Of a stretch of DNA of 64,000 nt, positions 15,902 through 24,312 are shown piece by piece. This DNA is from DATLGB01 sp038258425 (lineage in GTDB: Bacteria; Actinomycetota; Thermoleophilia; Solirubrobacterales; Solirubrobacteraceae). The stretch is from the NCBI GenBank assembly GCA_038258425.1, contig JBBSPV010000018.1:5061-69060 (forward strand). Reading direction: 5' to 3'. The notes below the pieces were generated by a model. The model was not told the DNA's origin. It saw only the letters and a program-made list of their open reading frames with translations, and did not search any database. Each line of letters opens with the position of its first letter. Position 1 is the first letter of the stretch. A program made the position numbers and the translations under genes.

Positions 15902-16834
15902 ATGCGGGTTCTGCGGACCCACCTGGCGACGGTGGCCGTCGCCGTGCTGGTCGTCGGCTGCGGTGGCGGCGAGCCCCGCCCTGCGCCGTCGTCGGGCGCC
16001 GACTCGCCCGGAGCCGGACGGCCGCCGGTCACGCTCGGCACGAAGAACTTCACGGAGCAGTTCATCCTCGGCGAGCTCTACGCCCAGGCGCTGCGGGCCA
16101 AGGGCTGGACGGTCACCGTCAAGGCCGACATCGGCTCCACCGAGCTCACGGACCGGGCCCTGAGCTCGGGCAGCATCGACGCCTACCCCGAGTACACGGG
16201 CACGATCCTGTCCGTCGTCGCCGACGAGCAGCGGTCGCCGTCCACGGCGCGGGCCACGTACGCCCGCGCGCGGGCCTTCGAGCGCCGGCGCGGGCTCGAG
16301 CTGCTGGCGCCCACGCCGTTCGAGGACCGCGACGCCATCGCGGTGACGGAGGCCTTCGCCAAGCGCAACGGCGACCTGCGCACGCTGCCCGACCTCCGGC
16401 GCCTCGGCGGGCGGGTCACGCTCGGCGCCGCCCCGGAGTTCCGCACGCGCTTCGCGGGCTACAAGGGCCTCAAGACGGTCTACGGGCTGCGCCGGCTGCG
16501 CTTCCGGCCGCTCGAGATCGGCGAGGTCTACGGGCGGCTCGCCGCCGGCGACATCCAGGCCGGGGACGTGTTCACGACCGACGGGCAGCTCGCCACGGGC
16601 CGCTACCGCCTGCTCGAGGACCCCAAGGCGCTGTTCGGGTTCCAGCACGTCGCGCCCGTCGTCTCGCGCGACGTCCTGCGCCGGCAGGGACCGGCCTTCG
16701 CGAAGACGCTGAACGCCGTCAGCGCCCGGCTGACCACGGAGGCGATGCAGACGATGAACGCGAGCGCGCAGGCCGCCGGCGGCCGGCCCGCCCTGGTCGC
16801 CCGCGACTTCCTGCGCACGGAGGGGCTGCTCTAG
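15902..16834 (+). CDS. Glycine betaine/choline-type ABC transporter substrate-binding lipoprotein
   Basis: A 310-residue protein with a lipoprotein signal ending VLVVGCGGG (lipidated Cys about residue 18). The mature part begins VTLGTKNFTEQFILGELYAQAL, characteristic of the OpuAC/OsmF/ProX quaternary-amine binding family, and continues with IGSTELTDRALSSGSIDAYPEYTGT and LLEDPKALFGFQHVAPVVSRDVL. It binds a compatible solute or quaternary amine outside the membrane and delivers it to an ABC permease. No permease or ATPase gene lies within the window, so its partner is encoded elsewhere. It ends in a CTAG shared with a short convergent open frame. Confidence 0.9.
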   Translation: MRVLRTHLATVAVAVLVVGCGGGEPRPAPSSGADSPGAGRPPVTLGTKNFTEQFILGELYAQALRAKGWTVTVKADIGSTELTDRALSSGSIDAYPEYTGTILSVVADEQRSPSTARATYARARAFERRRGLELLAPTPFEDRDAIAVTEAFAKRNGDLRTLPDLRRLGGRVTLGAAPEFRTRFAGYKGLKTVYGLRRLRFRPLEIGEVYGRLAAGDIQAGDVFTTDGQLATGRYRLLEDPKALFGFQHVAPVVSRDVLRRQGPAFAKTLNAVSARLTTEAMQTMNASAQAAGGRPALVARDFLRTEGLL

Positions 16835-16980
16835 GCGCCCCAGAACCGGATCCCGAAGCGCTCGGCGATCGCCGCCGTCGCCTCGGGGCCGGGCGGGGTG
16901 CCGTCCGGGGCCGTGTGCGCATCCGGCACCCGGCACCCGACCTCGGTGAAAGAAGCGGTCATCTCACCCTGCGCGCTCAC
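16831..16980 (-). pseudogene. Short reading frame resembling the C-terminus of a cupin-like protein
   Basis: A 49-codon frame from GTG 16980 (ATG 16962 is an alternative) ending in TAG at 16831. The end, DGTPPGPEATAAIAERFGIRFWGA, looks like the final helix of small cupin-fold proteins, but no barrel is present upstream: the extended frame is antisense to the secreted protein at 17120. It is therefore either a decayed remnant or a real small protein. Its stop shares CTAG with the binding-protein gene exactly as in two other convergent pairs of this window, which mildly supports a genuine gene end. Family assignment is tentative. Confidence 0.3.
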
Positions 16981-17106
16981 GCCATAGCGGGCGACGGGCG
17001 CCCTCCCCGCAAGCCGGAGGGGACCCGGTCGGACGACCCACCTCTGGCCCGCCAGGGAGGGGTGTGCGATGCTCTCCGCCGCCAGGTGGCTACGCCATGT
17101 TGCTCT

Positions 17107-17115
17107 AGGAGGAGG
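17107..17115 (+). promoter_or_regulatory. Strong Shine-Dalgarno site
   Basis: AGGAGGAGG lies 5 bases before ATG 17120. It is one of the clearest ribosome-binding sites in the window and decides the start of the secreted two-repeat protein in favour of 17120 over the in-frame ATG at 17069. Confidence 0.8.
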
Positions 17116-17119
17116 TCCG

Positions 17120-17731
17120 ATGTTCGCCCGACGTGCCCGTCTTTTGCTTGTGACCATGGGCGGTCTCGCCGTCGCCGCGGCCGCAGCGTCACCCGCCGCG
17201 CAGGCCAGCACGACCTGTCCCTCGACCTTCCGCGTGCTGCACAACGACAGCATCGGCTCCCTGGCGCTGCCCAGGGGCAACTATCAGGTGCGCGTCAACC
17301 GGCTCAGCTGCGGCACCGCGACGAGCCTGTTCGGCGTCTTTCTCAGCGACTACGACGGCAAGCTGCCCGGGGGCTGGTCCGTGCGCCGGCGCGGCACGGG
17401 CAAGGGGCTGTTCACCCGCGGCTCGGCGTCCTTCGCCGTGACCTACCAGGGCAAGAAGAAGCCCAAGCGACCGGTCACCAACCTCACCTGCTCCGGGTTC
17501 TACAGCGTGCGCTACCCCACGCAGGCCGGCCTGCTGCAGCTGTCTCCGGGCAACTACCGGATCAGCCGCCTGAGCCCGCTGTCGCCGAGCTGCCGGCAGG
17601 CGTTCACCGAGCTCGACGGCTTCCTCGGCCAGACAGGGACCGTGCTGCCCTTCGGCTGGGTCTCGCTGCCGGTGGACGGGGCCTTCGTCAACGGCTCCAC
17701 GACGTACGGGTTCCGCGTCGAGCCGCGCTGA
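17120..17731 (+). CDS. Secreted protein with two internal repeats, function unknown
   Basis: A 203-residue protein with a Sec signal peptide (RRARLLLVTMGGLAVAAAAASPAAQAS, cleavage near AQA-S around residue 30). The mature part consists of two similar halves of about 80 residues. Each carries a 'L-L-GNY-(I/V)' segment (LALPRGNYQVRVNRL and LQLSPGNYRISRL), then a cysteine, an 'F' core, a 'P-GW' turn (LPGGWSV and LPFGWVS), and a closing strand (ASFAVTYQG and STTYGFRVEP). Each half has a pair of cysteines that could form a disulfide. I do not recognise the family. It appears monocistronic and is followed by a strong hairpin terminator. Confidence 0.8.
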   Translation: MFARRARLLLVTMGGLAVAAAAASPAAQASTTCPSTFRVLHNDSIGSLALPRGNYQVRVNRLSCGTATSLFGVFLSDYDGKLPGGWSVRRRGTGKGLFTRGSASFAVTYQGKKKPKRPVTNLTCSGFYSVRYPTQAGLLQLSPGNYRISRLSPLSPSCRQAFTELDGFLGQTGTVLPFGWVSLPVDGAFVNGSTTYGFRVEPR

Positions 17732-17737
17732 ACGGCC

Positions 17738-17765
17738 GCGGCGCTCGCCTCCGGGCGAGCGCCGC
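17738..17765. terminator. Perfect 12-bp hairpin between convergent genes
   Basis: GCGGCGCTCGCC is followed by a 4-base loop TCCG and the exact reverse complement GGCGAGCGCCGC. It lies 7 bases after the stop of the secreted protein and 22 bases from the stop of dut, so it can terminate transcription from both sides. There is no T-run, as is common for terminators in high-GC actinobacteria. Confidence 0.7.
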
Positions 17766-17786
17766 CGCTCCGCGTCGGACGCAGGC

Positions 17787-18233
17787 TCAGGCGCCCGTGG
17801 AGCCGAACCCGCCCGTCCCGCGCTCGGTCACCTCCAGCGCGGCCACCTCCTCGACCTCCGGGGCGGCGAACGGCGTGACGAGCAGTTGGGCCAGGCGAGC
17901 GCCGGCCGGCGCCACGAACGGCTCGCGGCGGTCGGTGTTGCGCAGCAGCAGCTCGAGCTCCCCGCGGTAACCCGGGTCGATCAGCCCGGGCGCGTTGACG
18001 AGGGTGATCCCGTGGCGGTCGGCGAGCCCGGAGCGCGGGACGACGAGACCGGCGTGACCGTCGGGCAGACCGACCGCGACGCCCGTGCGCACCCGGCTCC
18101 GCTCCCCAGGATCCAGCCGCACGGGCTCCAGTCCGTGCAGGTCGTAGCCCGCGTCACCGCCCCGCGGCCGGCTGGGCAGCACGGCGTCGGGATGCAGGCG
18201 CACGAACCGCAGCCGCGCGTGCTGTGATCTCAC
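17787..18233 (-). CDS. dut: Deoxyuridine 5'-triphosphate nucleotidohydrolase
   Basis: A 148-residue homotrimeric-type dUTPase that hydrolyses dUTP to dUMP and pyrophosphate. The five motifs are visible in order: GDAGYDL (1), VPRSGLADRHG (2), GLIDPGYRGEL (3), RLAQLLV (4), and RGTGGFGSTG (5, which closes over the substrate). The GTG start at 18233 overlaps the hflX stop by 4 bases, so it is translated after hflX. The downstream end faces the secreted protein gene across a bidirectional hairpin. Confidence 0.95.
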   Translation of the reverse strand: MRSQHARLRFVRLHPDAVLPSRPRGGDAGYDLHGLEPVRLDPGERSRVRTGVAVGLPDGHAGLVVPRSGLADRHGITLVNAPGLIDPGYRGELELLLRNTDRREPFVAPAGARLAQLLVTPFAAPEVEEVAALEVTERGTGGFGSTGA

Positions 18234-19549
18234 GCGCCGTCGCGGGCGACGGCGAAGCGATCGAAGCGCGCGGCGACGGGGCGAGGCAGCCGGATCGCGA
18301 CGCGGGTGCCGTCCGGGGTGTCGTCACGCTCCAGCTCGCCGTTGAGCTCGTGCAGCTCGGACAGCGTGGCGCCGTCCGCGTAGGGGACGAGCAGCTCCAC
18401 GTCCACGAGGAGGCGGTCGAACGCCTGCGCGATCCGCTCGCCGAGCTCGTCGAGGCCCTCGCCGGTGAGCGCGGACACGAGCAGGCCGTCGGGATGCCGG
18501 AAGGCCAGCGCCCGGCGCCGCTCGTCGTCAAGCGCGTCGGCCTTGTTCAGGACGAGCAGCTGCACGCGGTCGCCGGCCCCGAGCTCCTCCATGACGTCCT
18601 CGACGGCCCGCTGCATCTCGACCTGCTCGTCCTCGGAGGCACTGGCGTCGAGCACGTGGAGCACGAGGTCGGCGCGGATGGTCTCCTCGAGCGTCGCGGC
18701 GAAGGCGTCCACGAGCCCGTGCGGGAGCTTGCGGATGAAGCCGACGGTGTCCGTGACGAGGTACGTGCGGCCCTCGATGCGGGTCGTGCGCGTCGTCGGG
18801 TCCAGGGTGTTGAAGAGCCGATCGCGCACGGAGACCTCGGCACCGGTGAGCGCGTTGAGCAGCGTCGACTTGCCGGCGTTCGTGTAGCCGGCGAGCGCGA
18901 CGCGCGGCAGGTGCGCGCGCTCGCGCTCGGCGCGCATCACGCCGCGGGTCGCCTTGACCTCCTCGAGCCGGCGGCGCAGGGCCGAGATGCGGTCGCGCGC
19001 GAGCCGGCGGTCGGTCTCGATCTGCGACTCGCCGGGTCCGCGCGTGCCGATGCCGCCGACGCCGCGGCCGGCGCCGAGGCGCTCGAGGTGCGTCCACAGG
19101 CCGCGCATGCGGGCCATGTTGTACTCGAGCTGGGCGAGCTCGACCTGGAGCTTGCCGTCCGCGGTCTGGGCGTGCGCGGCGAAGATGTCGAGGATCACCG
19201 AGGTGCGGTCGAGCACGGGCTGCTCGAGCTGGCCTTCGAGGTTGCGCTGCTGGCGCGGGGTGAGCTCGTCGTCGCAGACCAGCAGATTGGCGTCCGCGGC
19301 CCGCATCAGGGCCTTGAGCTCGTCGACCTTGCCTGGGCCCAGGTAGAGATTCGGGTGCGGCTTGTCGCGGTGCTGGACGAGCTGGCCGACGGTGGCCACG
19401 CCGGCCGTCCGCAGGAGCTCCTCGAGCTCGGCGAGGTCGTCGCCCTCGGGGGCGACGCCGGCGAGGTAGGCGCGCTGGCGGGCCCGAGGCGCGCTCGGCG
19501 AGGGCGCGTACCGCGCGCCCTCCGGGCGACCGTTGCGGCTGGACGACAT
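18230..19549 (-). CDS. hflX: Ribosome-associated GTPase HflX
   Basis: A 439-residue GTPase that splits or rescues stalled ribosomes in stress. The N-terminal HflX domain includes HPNLYLGPGKVDELK and LDRTSVILDIFAAHAQTADGKLQVELAQLEY, then the GIGTRGPGESQIETDRR linker. The G domain carries ALAGYTNAGKSTLLNALTG (G1), DTVGFIRKLP (G3) and NKAD (G4). It is the first gene of the hflX-dut pair and lies 31 bases downstream of the DUF429 gene on the same strand. In many bacteria hflX accompanies miaA; here miaA is 5 kb away. Confidence 0.95.
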   Translation of the reverse strand: MSSSRNGRPEGARYAPSPSAPRARQRAYLAGVAPEGDDLAELEELLRTAGVATVGQLVQHRDKPHPNLYLGPGKVDELKALMRAADANLLVCDDELTPRQQRNLEGQLEQPVLDRTSVILDIFAAHAQTADGKLQVELAQLEYNMARMRGLWTHLERLGAGRGVGGIGTRGPGESQIETDRRLARDRISALRRRLEEVKATRGVMRAERERAHLPRVALAGYTNAGKSTLLNALTGAEVSVRDRLFNTLDPTTRTTRIEGRTYLVTDTVGFIRKLPHGLVDAFAATLEETIRADLVLHVLDASASEDEQVEMQRAVEDVMEELGAGDRVQLLVLNKADALDDERRRALAFRHPDGLLVSALTGEGLDELGERIAQAFDRLLVDVELLVPYADGATLSELHELNGELERDDTPDGTRVAIRLPRPVAARFDRFAVARDGA

Positions 19550-19580
19550 GTCGCTCCATGTTAGGGAGCGCAGGTGCCGG

Positions 19581-20378
19581 TCAGCGGACGAGCGAGGCGC
19601 GCATGGGCGGCGGGAGCTTCTCGTAGCGGCCGAGGAGCTCGGTGGCCGGCAGGACGATGACGCCCTCGTCCGGGTCGCCGACCCAGAGGGCGCGGCCGAT
19701 GGCGAGCGCGTAGGCCGCGTAGGCGGCCGCGCACGCGTCGAGCTCGTCGAGCGTGCGGTGCCAGAGCCCGCCGTCCTCGTCGACCACCCCGAGCTCGCGG
19801 AGCGCGGTGATGCGCTGCTGCAGGCCCCACGGGGTCCGCTTCGGCGATGGCCGGTGCCCGAGCAGGGCGCAGAAGATCGCGTCCGGATAGGTCTCGAAGA
19901 CCCTTCCGGAGCTCGCCGTGAACGCGCCGACGGCGCCCTGGTAGCGCTCGGCGGCGTTGGGCGGGACGAAGCGCCCGAGCCCGTCCAGCGCGTCGAAGAG
20001 CTCGAACCCGACGTAGATCCACGCCTCCCAGCTCGTCGGCGTCTGGGTCGCGCTCGGCACGGGGTACAGCGGCAGGCCGCGGCGGAACAGCAGCGTGTCG
20101 CACACCCGCATGCGCTCGTAGCGGCCCTCGGGCACGTCGAGGGTGTCGCGCAGGGGCGCTCCGGCGACGAGCAGATCGAGGCGATGGCCGGAGGGCGCGT
20201 CGACGCCGACGACCGCCGAGCCGCCGAAGCCCTGGATCGTGCGCGTCACCTGCTCCACGCTGCCCGGCGTGTAGAACGTCGCCACGAGCTCCCGGCCCGC
20301 CGAGCCGCGCCGCTCGTGCAGCGTGACGAGCTGCTGATTGCCCGGGCGGGCGGAGACGTCGACGCCGCAGTAGCGCAC
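19581..20378 (-). CDS. DUF429 family protein (predicted RNase H-like nuclease)
   Basis: A 265-residue protein read from GTG 20378; the frame is open to 20432, but the conserved start is YCGVDVSARPGNQQLVTL, the first strand of an RNase H-like fold with its Asp. Other landmarks are VVGVDAPSGHRL, a second acidic strand, RYERMRVCDTLLFRRGLPLYPVPSATQTPTSW, VFETYPDAIFCALLGH, and the C-terminal DELDACAAAYAAYALA with a third acid. These fit the DUF429 predicted-nuclease family; activity in members is not established to my knowledge. It is divergent from dapE (25 bases between starts). Confidence 0.8.
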   Translation of the reverse strand: MRYCGVDVSARPGNQQLVTLHERRGSAGRELVATFYTPGSVEQVTRTIQGFGGSAVVGVDAPSGHRLDLLVAGAPLRDTLDVPEGRYERMRVCDTLLFRRGLPLYPVPSATQTPTSWEAWIYVGFELFDALDGLGRFVPPNAAERYQGAVGAFTASSGRVFETYPDAIFCALLGHRPSPKRTPWGLQQRITALRELGVVDEDGGLWHRTLDELDACAAAYAAYALAIGRALWVGDPDEGVIVLPATELLGRYEKLPPPMRASLVR

Positions 20379-20403
20379 CCCCGCGGAAGATAGCCTCCGG
20401 CGG

Positions 20404-21438
20404 ATGCCGGCCGACCGCCTCGCCGCCCGCACGCTCGAGCTCGTCGACGTCGCCTCCCCGTCCGGGCACGAGACGGCGCTCTACGAGCATCTGCGCGGCG
20501 TCCTGGCGGCCGGGGGCGCGGCGTGCGAGGACCTCGGCGACGGCTGCCTGCTCGCCCGCCCCACGGGCTGCGAGCGCCCGCAGGTGCTGCTCGCCGGGCA
20601 CCTCGACACCGTCCCGGAGCAGGGCAACCGGCCCGGGCGCCGCGACGCCGACCGGGTGTACGGCCTCGGCGCCTCGGACATGAAGGGCGGCCTCGCCGTC
20701 ATGGTCGAGCTCGTGCTCGCCGGCGTGCCGGTCAAGGCGCTGTTCTTTCCCCGCGAGGAGCTCCCCTTCGCCGACACGGCCCTGACGCCGCTGCTGGCCC
20801 GCGAGCCGGCCAAGCTCGATTGCGAGGTGGCGATCGCGCTCGAGCCGACGGACTGCGCCGTGCACGCCGGCTGCCTCGGCAACGTCAACGCGCGCTGGAC
20901 GTTCTCCGGCGTCGCCGGGCACTCCGCACGGCCGTGGCTGGCCGACAACGCGATCGAGCGAGCCGCGGCGGGCATCACCGCGCTCGCCGGCCACGGCCCC
21001 CACCCCGTGACCTTCGACGGCCTGGAGTTCGTCGAGGTCGCCTCCGTGACCAGGATCGCGGGCGGTGTCGCGGGCAACGTCGTCCCCGACCACGTCGAGT
21101 GCTGGCTGAACTTCCGCTACGCGCCGGGCCGCACGCCCACGGAGGGCGAGGCGCGGCTGCGCGAGCTGTGCGGCGGGCACGGGGCGCTCGAGGTCGTCGG
21201 CAACGCGCCGAGCGGCGCCGTCGCCGTCTCGCACCCGCGCGTGCAGCGGCTGATCGCGGCGGGCGGGCTCGCCGTCGCGCCCAAGCAGGCCTGGACCCCG
21301 GTCGCCGAGCTCACGGCGGTCGGCATCCCCGCGGTCAACCTCGGGCCGGGCTCGCCGGCACAGGCCCACACCCGGGAGGAGTCCGTCGAGGTGGCCAGCC
21401 TCGTGCGCTGCTACGAGACGCTCGCGGCCTGGGCATGA
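20404..21438 (+). CDS. dapE: Succinyl-diaminopimelate desuccinylase
   Basis: A 344-residue M20-family zinc hydrolase that removes succinate from N-succinyl-LL-diaminopimelate, giving LL-DAP. Metal-site motifs are LLAGHLDTVPEQ (His and Asp), GASDMKGGLAVMVEL (bridging Asp) and PREELPFADTAL (Glu-Glu general base), with a further ALEPTDC ligand. The dimerisation domain contains VAGHSARPWLADNAIERAA. The substrate assignment rests on the neighbouring dapC, dapD and dapF genes. It starts at ATG 20404 and overlaps dapC by 4 bases. Confidence 0.9.
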   Translation: MPADRLAARTLELVDVASPSGHETALYEHLRGVLAAGGAACEDLGDGCLLARPTGCERPQVLLAGHLDTVPEQGNRPGRRDADRVYGLGASDMKGGLAVMVELVLAGVPVKALFFPREELPFADTALTPLLAREPAKLDCEVAIALEPTDCAVHAGCLGNVNARWTFSGVAGHSARPWLADNAIERAAAGITALAGHGPHPVTFDGLEFVEVASVTRIAGGVAGNVVPDHVECWLNFRYAPGRTPTEGEARLRELCGGHGALEVVGNAPSGAVAVSHPRVQRLIAAGGLAVAPKQAWTPVAELTAVGIPAVNLGPGSPAQAHTREESVEVASLVRCYETLAAWA

Positions 21439-22565
21439 GGCTCTCGCCGACCCTCGAGAACCTGCGCGCCTACCCGTTCGTGCGGCTGCGCGAGGCGCGC
21501 GAGCGGCTGACCGCCGCCGGCGTCGAGGTGCTCGACTTCGGCATGGGCGAACCGCGCGAGATCACGCCGGCCTTCATCCGCGAGGCGCTCGGCGCGTCGG
21601 TGGAGGCCATCTCGCCCTACCCGGTCGCCGACGGCCTGCCCGAGCTGCGCACGGCCGTCGCGGCGTGGTGCGCGCGCCGCCACGGGGTCACGGTGGACCC
21701 GGAGACCGCCGTGCTGCCCACCCTGGGCTCCAAGGAGGCGATCTTCTCCATGGCCTCGATCGTCGGCGGCGAGCTCGTCGCCGTGCCGACTCCGGGCTAC
21801 CCGGTGCCCGCGCGCGGGGCAGTGTTCGCCGGCGCCGAGGTGCTCGAGCTGCCGCTGCTGGCCGAGCACGGCTTCCTCCCGGACCTCGACGCCGTCGCGC
21901 CCGAGACCTGGTCGCGCGTCGGGCTGCTGTGGCTCAACTATCCGAACAACCCGACCGCCGCCGTCGCGCCGCTGGAGCTCTACGAGCGCGCGGCGGCGCT
22001 CGCGCGCGAGCACGACTTCCTCTTCGCCTCCGACGAGGCCTACTCCGAGCTCTGGTTCGGGCCCACGCCGCCGGCCTCCGCGCTGCAGGTGGCCGACCCG
22101 ACCAACGTCGTCGTCCTCAACACGCTGTCCAAGCGCTCCGCCATGCCGGGCTACCGCTCCGGCTGGGTGGCCGGGGATCCGGCGGCGATCGCCGCCCTGC
22201 GCCGCTTCCGGCCGAACACCGGCACGGCGCCGCAGGAGTTCGTGCAGCGCGCGGCCGTGGCGGCGTGGAACGACGAGGCGCACGTCGAGCGCATGCGGGA
22301 GATCTACCGGGCCAAGCGCGACGTGCTGCTGCCCGCCCTGGCCGCGGCGGGGCTCGAGCACGTCGGCGGGGACGCGACGATGTTCCTCTGGCTCGCCGAT
22401 CCCGGCAATCTCTGCGAGCGGCTGCTCGAGGCGGGCGTCATCCTCACGCCGGGCGGCTTCCTCGGCGCGGCCGGCGAGGGCTTCGCCCGGCTCGCGCTCG
22501 TGCCGCCGCTCGAGGCCTGCGAGCGCGCGGCGGGTGTCATCGCCGCAGTGGCCGCCTCGGGGTGA
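21435..22565 (+). CDS. dapC: Succinyldiaminopimelate aminotransferase (DapC-like)
   Basis: A 376-residue fold-type I PLP aminotransferase. Visible features are the N-terminal LDFGMGEPREITPAFIREAL, PYPVADGLPELRTAVAAWC, LPTLGSKEAIFSMASIV, LNYPNNPTAAVAPLE and SDEAYSELWF (PLP-contact Asp and Tyr), and NTLSKRSAMPGYRSGWVAGDP, in which the Lys of LSKR is the Schiff-base lysine. Translational coupling to dapE and the neighbouring dapD make N-succinyl-LL-2-amino-6-ketopimelate the likely substrate. General class I/II aminotransferases look very similar, so the symbol rests on context. Confidence 0.85.
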   Translation: MRLSPTLENLRAYPFVRLREARERLTAAGVEVLDFGMGEPREITPAFIREALGASVEAISPYPVADGLPELRTAVAAWCARRHGVTVDPETAVLPTLGSKEAIFSMASIVGGELVAVPTPGYPVPARGAVFAGAEVLELPLLAEHGFLPDLDAVAPETWSRVGLLWLNYPNNPTAAVAPLELYERAAALAREHDFLFASDEAYSELWFGPTPPASALQVADPTNVVVLNTLSKRSAMPGYRSGWVAGDPAAIAALRRFRPNTGTAPQEFVQRAAVAAWNDEAHVERMREIYRAKRDVLLPALAAAGLEHVGGDATMFLWLADPGNLCERLLEAGVILTPGGFLGAAGEGFARLALVPPLEACERAAGVIAAVAASG

Positions 22566-22574
22566 GGCAGGGCG

Positions 22575-23477
22575 TCAGTCGTTGGCGTGCAGCGCGGCGT
22601 TGAGCCCGCCCCACGAGCCGTGGCGGGGCACCGCCTCCAGCGCCCCGCTGACGGAATGGCGCCGGAAGAGCAGGTCGTCGCGGCCGGAGAGCTCGAGCGC
22701 CTTGACCACGTCGCCGTCCGGGAGCGTCAGCCGCGCGCCGGCGGTCACGTAGCAGCCCGCCTCGACGACGCAGCGGTCGCCGAGCGAGATGCCGAGGCCG
22801 GCGTTGGCCCCGATGAGACAGCCCTCCCCGACCCGGATCGTCGCCTGGCCGCCGCCGGAGAGCGTGCCCATGATCGAGGCGCCGCCGCCGACGTCGCTGC
22901 CGTCGCCGACGACGACCCCGGCGCTGATGCGCCCCTCGACCATCGACGCGCCGAGGGTGCCGGCGTTGTAGTTCACGAAGCCCTCGTGCATGACCGTCGT
23001 GCCGGCGGCCAGGTGGGCCCCGAGGCGGATCCGCGAGGCGTCGGCGATGCGCACGCCGGACGGGACGACGTAGTCCGTCAGGCGCGGGAACTTGTCCAGC
23101 CCGTGCACGAGCAGGGGCGCGGGCGCCCGCAGGCGCGCCGTCTCGAGGGCGGCCGGCTCGACGGGGCCCAGCGCGGTCCAGGCGGTGTTGGGGAGCACCC
23201 CGAAGACGCCGTCGAGGTTGACCTCGTGCGGGGCGAGGAGCGTGTGGGAGAGCAGGTGCAGGCGCAGATAGACGTCCGGGACGTCGGCCGGCGCCACGTC
23301 GAGGTCGACGGTGGCGGTCAGGGCGCGCTGGTGGACGCCGCGGACGACATCCGGCTCCCGGTCGGCGAGCCCCCCCACGGCCGCCGGGTCCTCGCCGAGG
23401 GCGGGCCGCGGGTACCAGACGTCGAGGATCCGGTCGCCGGCGTAGGTGGCCAGGCCATGGGCGGTGGCGCGACGCAT
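22575..23477 (-). CDS. dapD: Tetrahydrodipicolinate N-succinyltransferase, actinobacterial type
   Basis: A 300-residue enzyme that succinylates tetrahydrodipicolinate with succinyl-CoA. The left-handed beta-helix is seen as imperfect hexapeptide turns from about residue 145: VRIADASRIRLGAHLAAGTTVM, EGFVNYNAGTLGASMVEGRIS and GGQATIRVGEGCLIGANAGLGISLGDRCVVEAGCYV. The active-site region is HEGFVNYNAGT. The length resembles the M. tuberculosis type (about 317) rather than the E. coli type. ATG 23477 lies 10 bases after dapF, so dapF and dapD form one unit with miaA. The gene is convergent with dapC. Confidence 0.92.
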   Translation of the reverse strand: MRRATAHGLATYAGDRILDVWYPRPALGEDPAAVGGLADREPDVVRGVHQRALTATVDLDVAPADVPDVYLRLHLLSHTLLAPHEVNLDGVFGVLPNTAWTALGPVEPAALETARLRAPAPLLVHGLDKFPRLTDYVVPSGVRIADASRIRLGAHLAAGTTVMHEGFVNYNAGTLGASMVEGRISAGVVVGDGSDVGGGASIMGTLSGGGQATIRVGEGCLIGANAGLGISLGDRCVVEAGCYVTAGARLTLPDGDVVKALELSGRDDLLFRRHSVSGALEAVPRHGSWGGLNAALHAND

Positions 23478-23487
23478 CGGCGGCACG

Positions 23488-24312
23488 CTACAAGCCGCGC
23501 AGGGCCTCGATGAGCTCCGCGCTGAGCTCCGCGGCGTAGACCGGCACGGCCCAGCCCGTGAGGTCGACGTGGAGGTCCTCGCCGACGTCGACCTCGAGCT
23601 CGCCGCCGTCGAGCTCGACGGTGACGGGCGAGTCGCCGCCGCGCATGACGTGGGCCACGGCGGCGCCGCTGGCCCCCGTCCCGGAGGACAGCGTCTCCCC
23701 CACGCCCCGCTCGAAGATCCGGGCGCGGATGCGGCCCGGCGCGAGCTCCGTCCAGAACGAGACGTTCGTGCGGGCCGGCGCGAAGCGCGGGTCGTGCTCG
23801 ATCGGCGGCCCGAGGGCGGGCAGGTCGAGCGCCTCGAGCTCGGCGCGGCCGGCCACGCGGAGCGTGCACTGGGGATTGCCGACGGTGAGCGCCTGGAAGC
23901 GCCGGCCGCCCACCTCCCCCGTGCCGGTGAGCACGGCGCGGCCCATGTCCACCCGGCAGGTGTCGGTGCCCGTGATGGTCGGGCGGATCTCGCCCGCCGC
24001 GGTCTCGATGGAGAACGTGTCCGAGCTCGTCCACCCGTGCCGGCGCAGGTAGAGGATCGCCTCACGGGCGCCGTTGCCGGAGAGCTCGGCCTCCGAGCCG
24101 TCCGGGTTGAAGATGCGCAGGCGGGCGACGAAGCCCGGCAGCGCCGGGGGTGACAGCTCGAGCACCCCGTCGGCGCCCGGGCCGAAGTGCGGGTCGCAGA
24201 GCCGGCGCACCCGCGCCGGGGTGAGCGCGAAGTCCAGCCTGTCGCGCTCCACGATCAGGTAGTCGTTGCCGAGGGCCTGCCACTTCTCCACGCGCATCGC
24301 GGGGCGGATCAT
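23488..24312 (-). CDS. dapF: Diaminopimelate epimerase homologue with both catalytic cysteines replaced by serine
   Basis: A 274-residue DapF-family protein; ATG 24312 overlaps the miaA stop (ATG 24297 is an alternative). DapF interconverts LL- and meso-DAP with two cysteines acting as acid and base. The fold signatures are intact: KWQALGNDYLIVE, IFNPDGSEAELSGNGARE, TVGNPQC, RTNVSFW and ERGVGETLSSGTGASGAAVAHV. The cysteine that normally precedes GNGxR is Ser78 (codon TCC), and the one that normally precedes G(S/T)G is Ser210 (codon TCC). Both are clear in the nucleotide sequence. Position within dapD-dapF-miaA argues for a functional gene. Whether it epimerises DAP, works with serines, or has another role is open. 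Confidence 0.88.
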   Translation of the reverse strand: MIRPAMRVEKWQALGNDYLIVERDRLDFALTPARVRRLCDPHFGPGADGVLELSPPALPGFVARLRIFNPDGSEAELSGNGAREAILYLRRHGWTSSDTFSIETAAGEIRPTITGTDTCRVDMGRAVLTGTGEVGGRRFQALTVGNPQCTLRVAGRAELEALDLPALGPPIEHDPRFAPARTNVSFWTELAPGRIRARIFERGVGETLSSGTGASGAAVAHVMRGGDSPVTVELDGGELEVDVGEDLHVDLTGWAVPVYAAELSAELIEALRGL

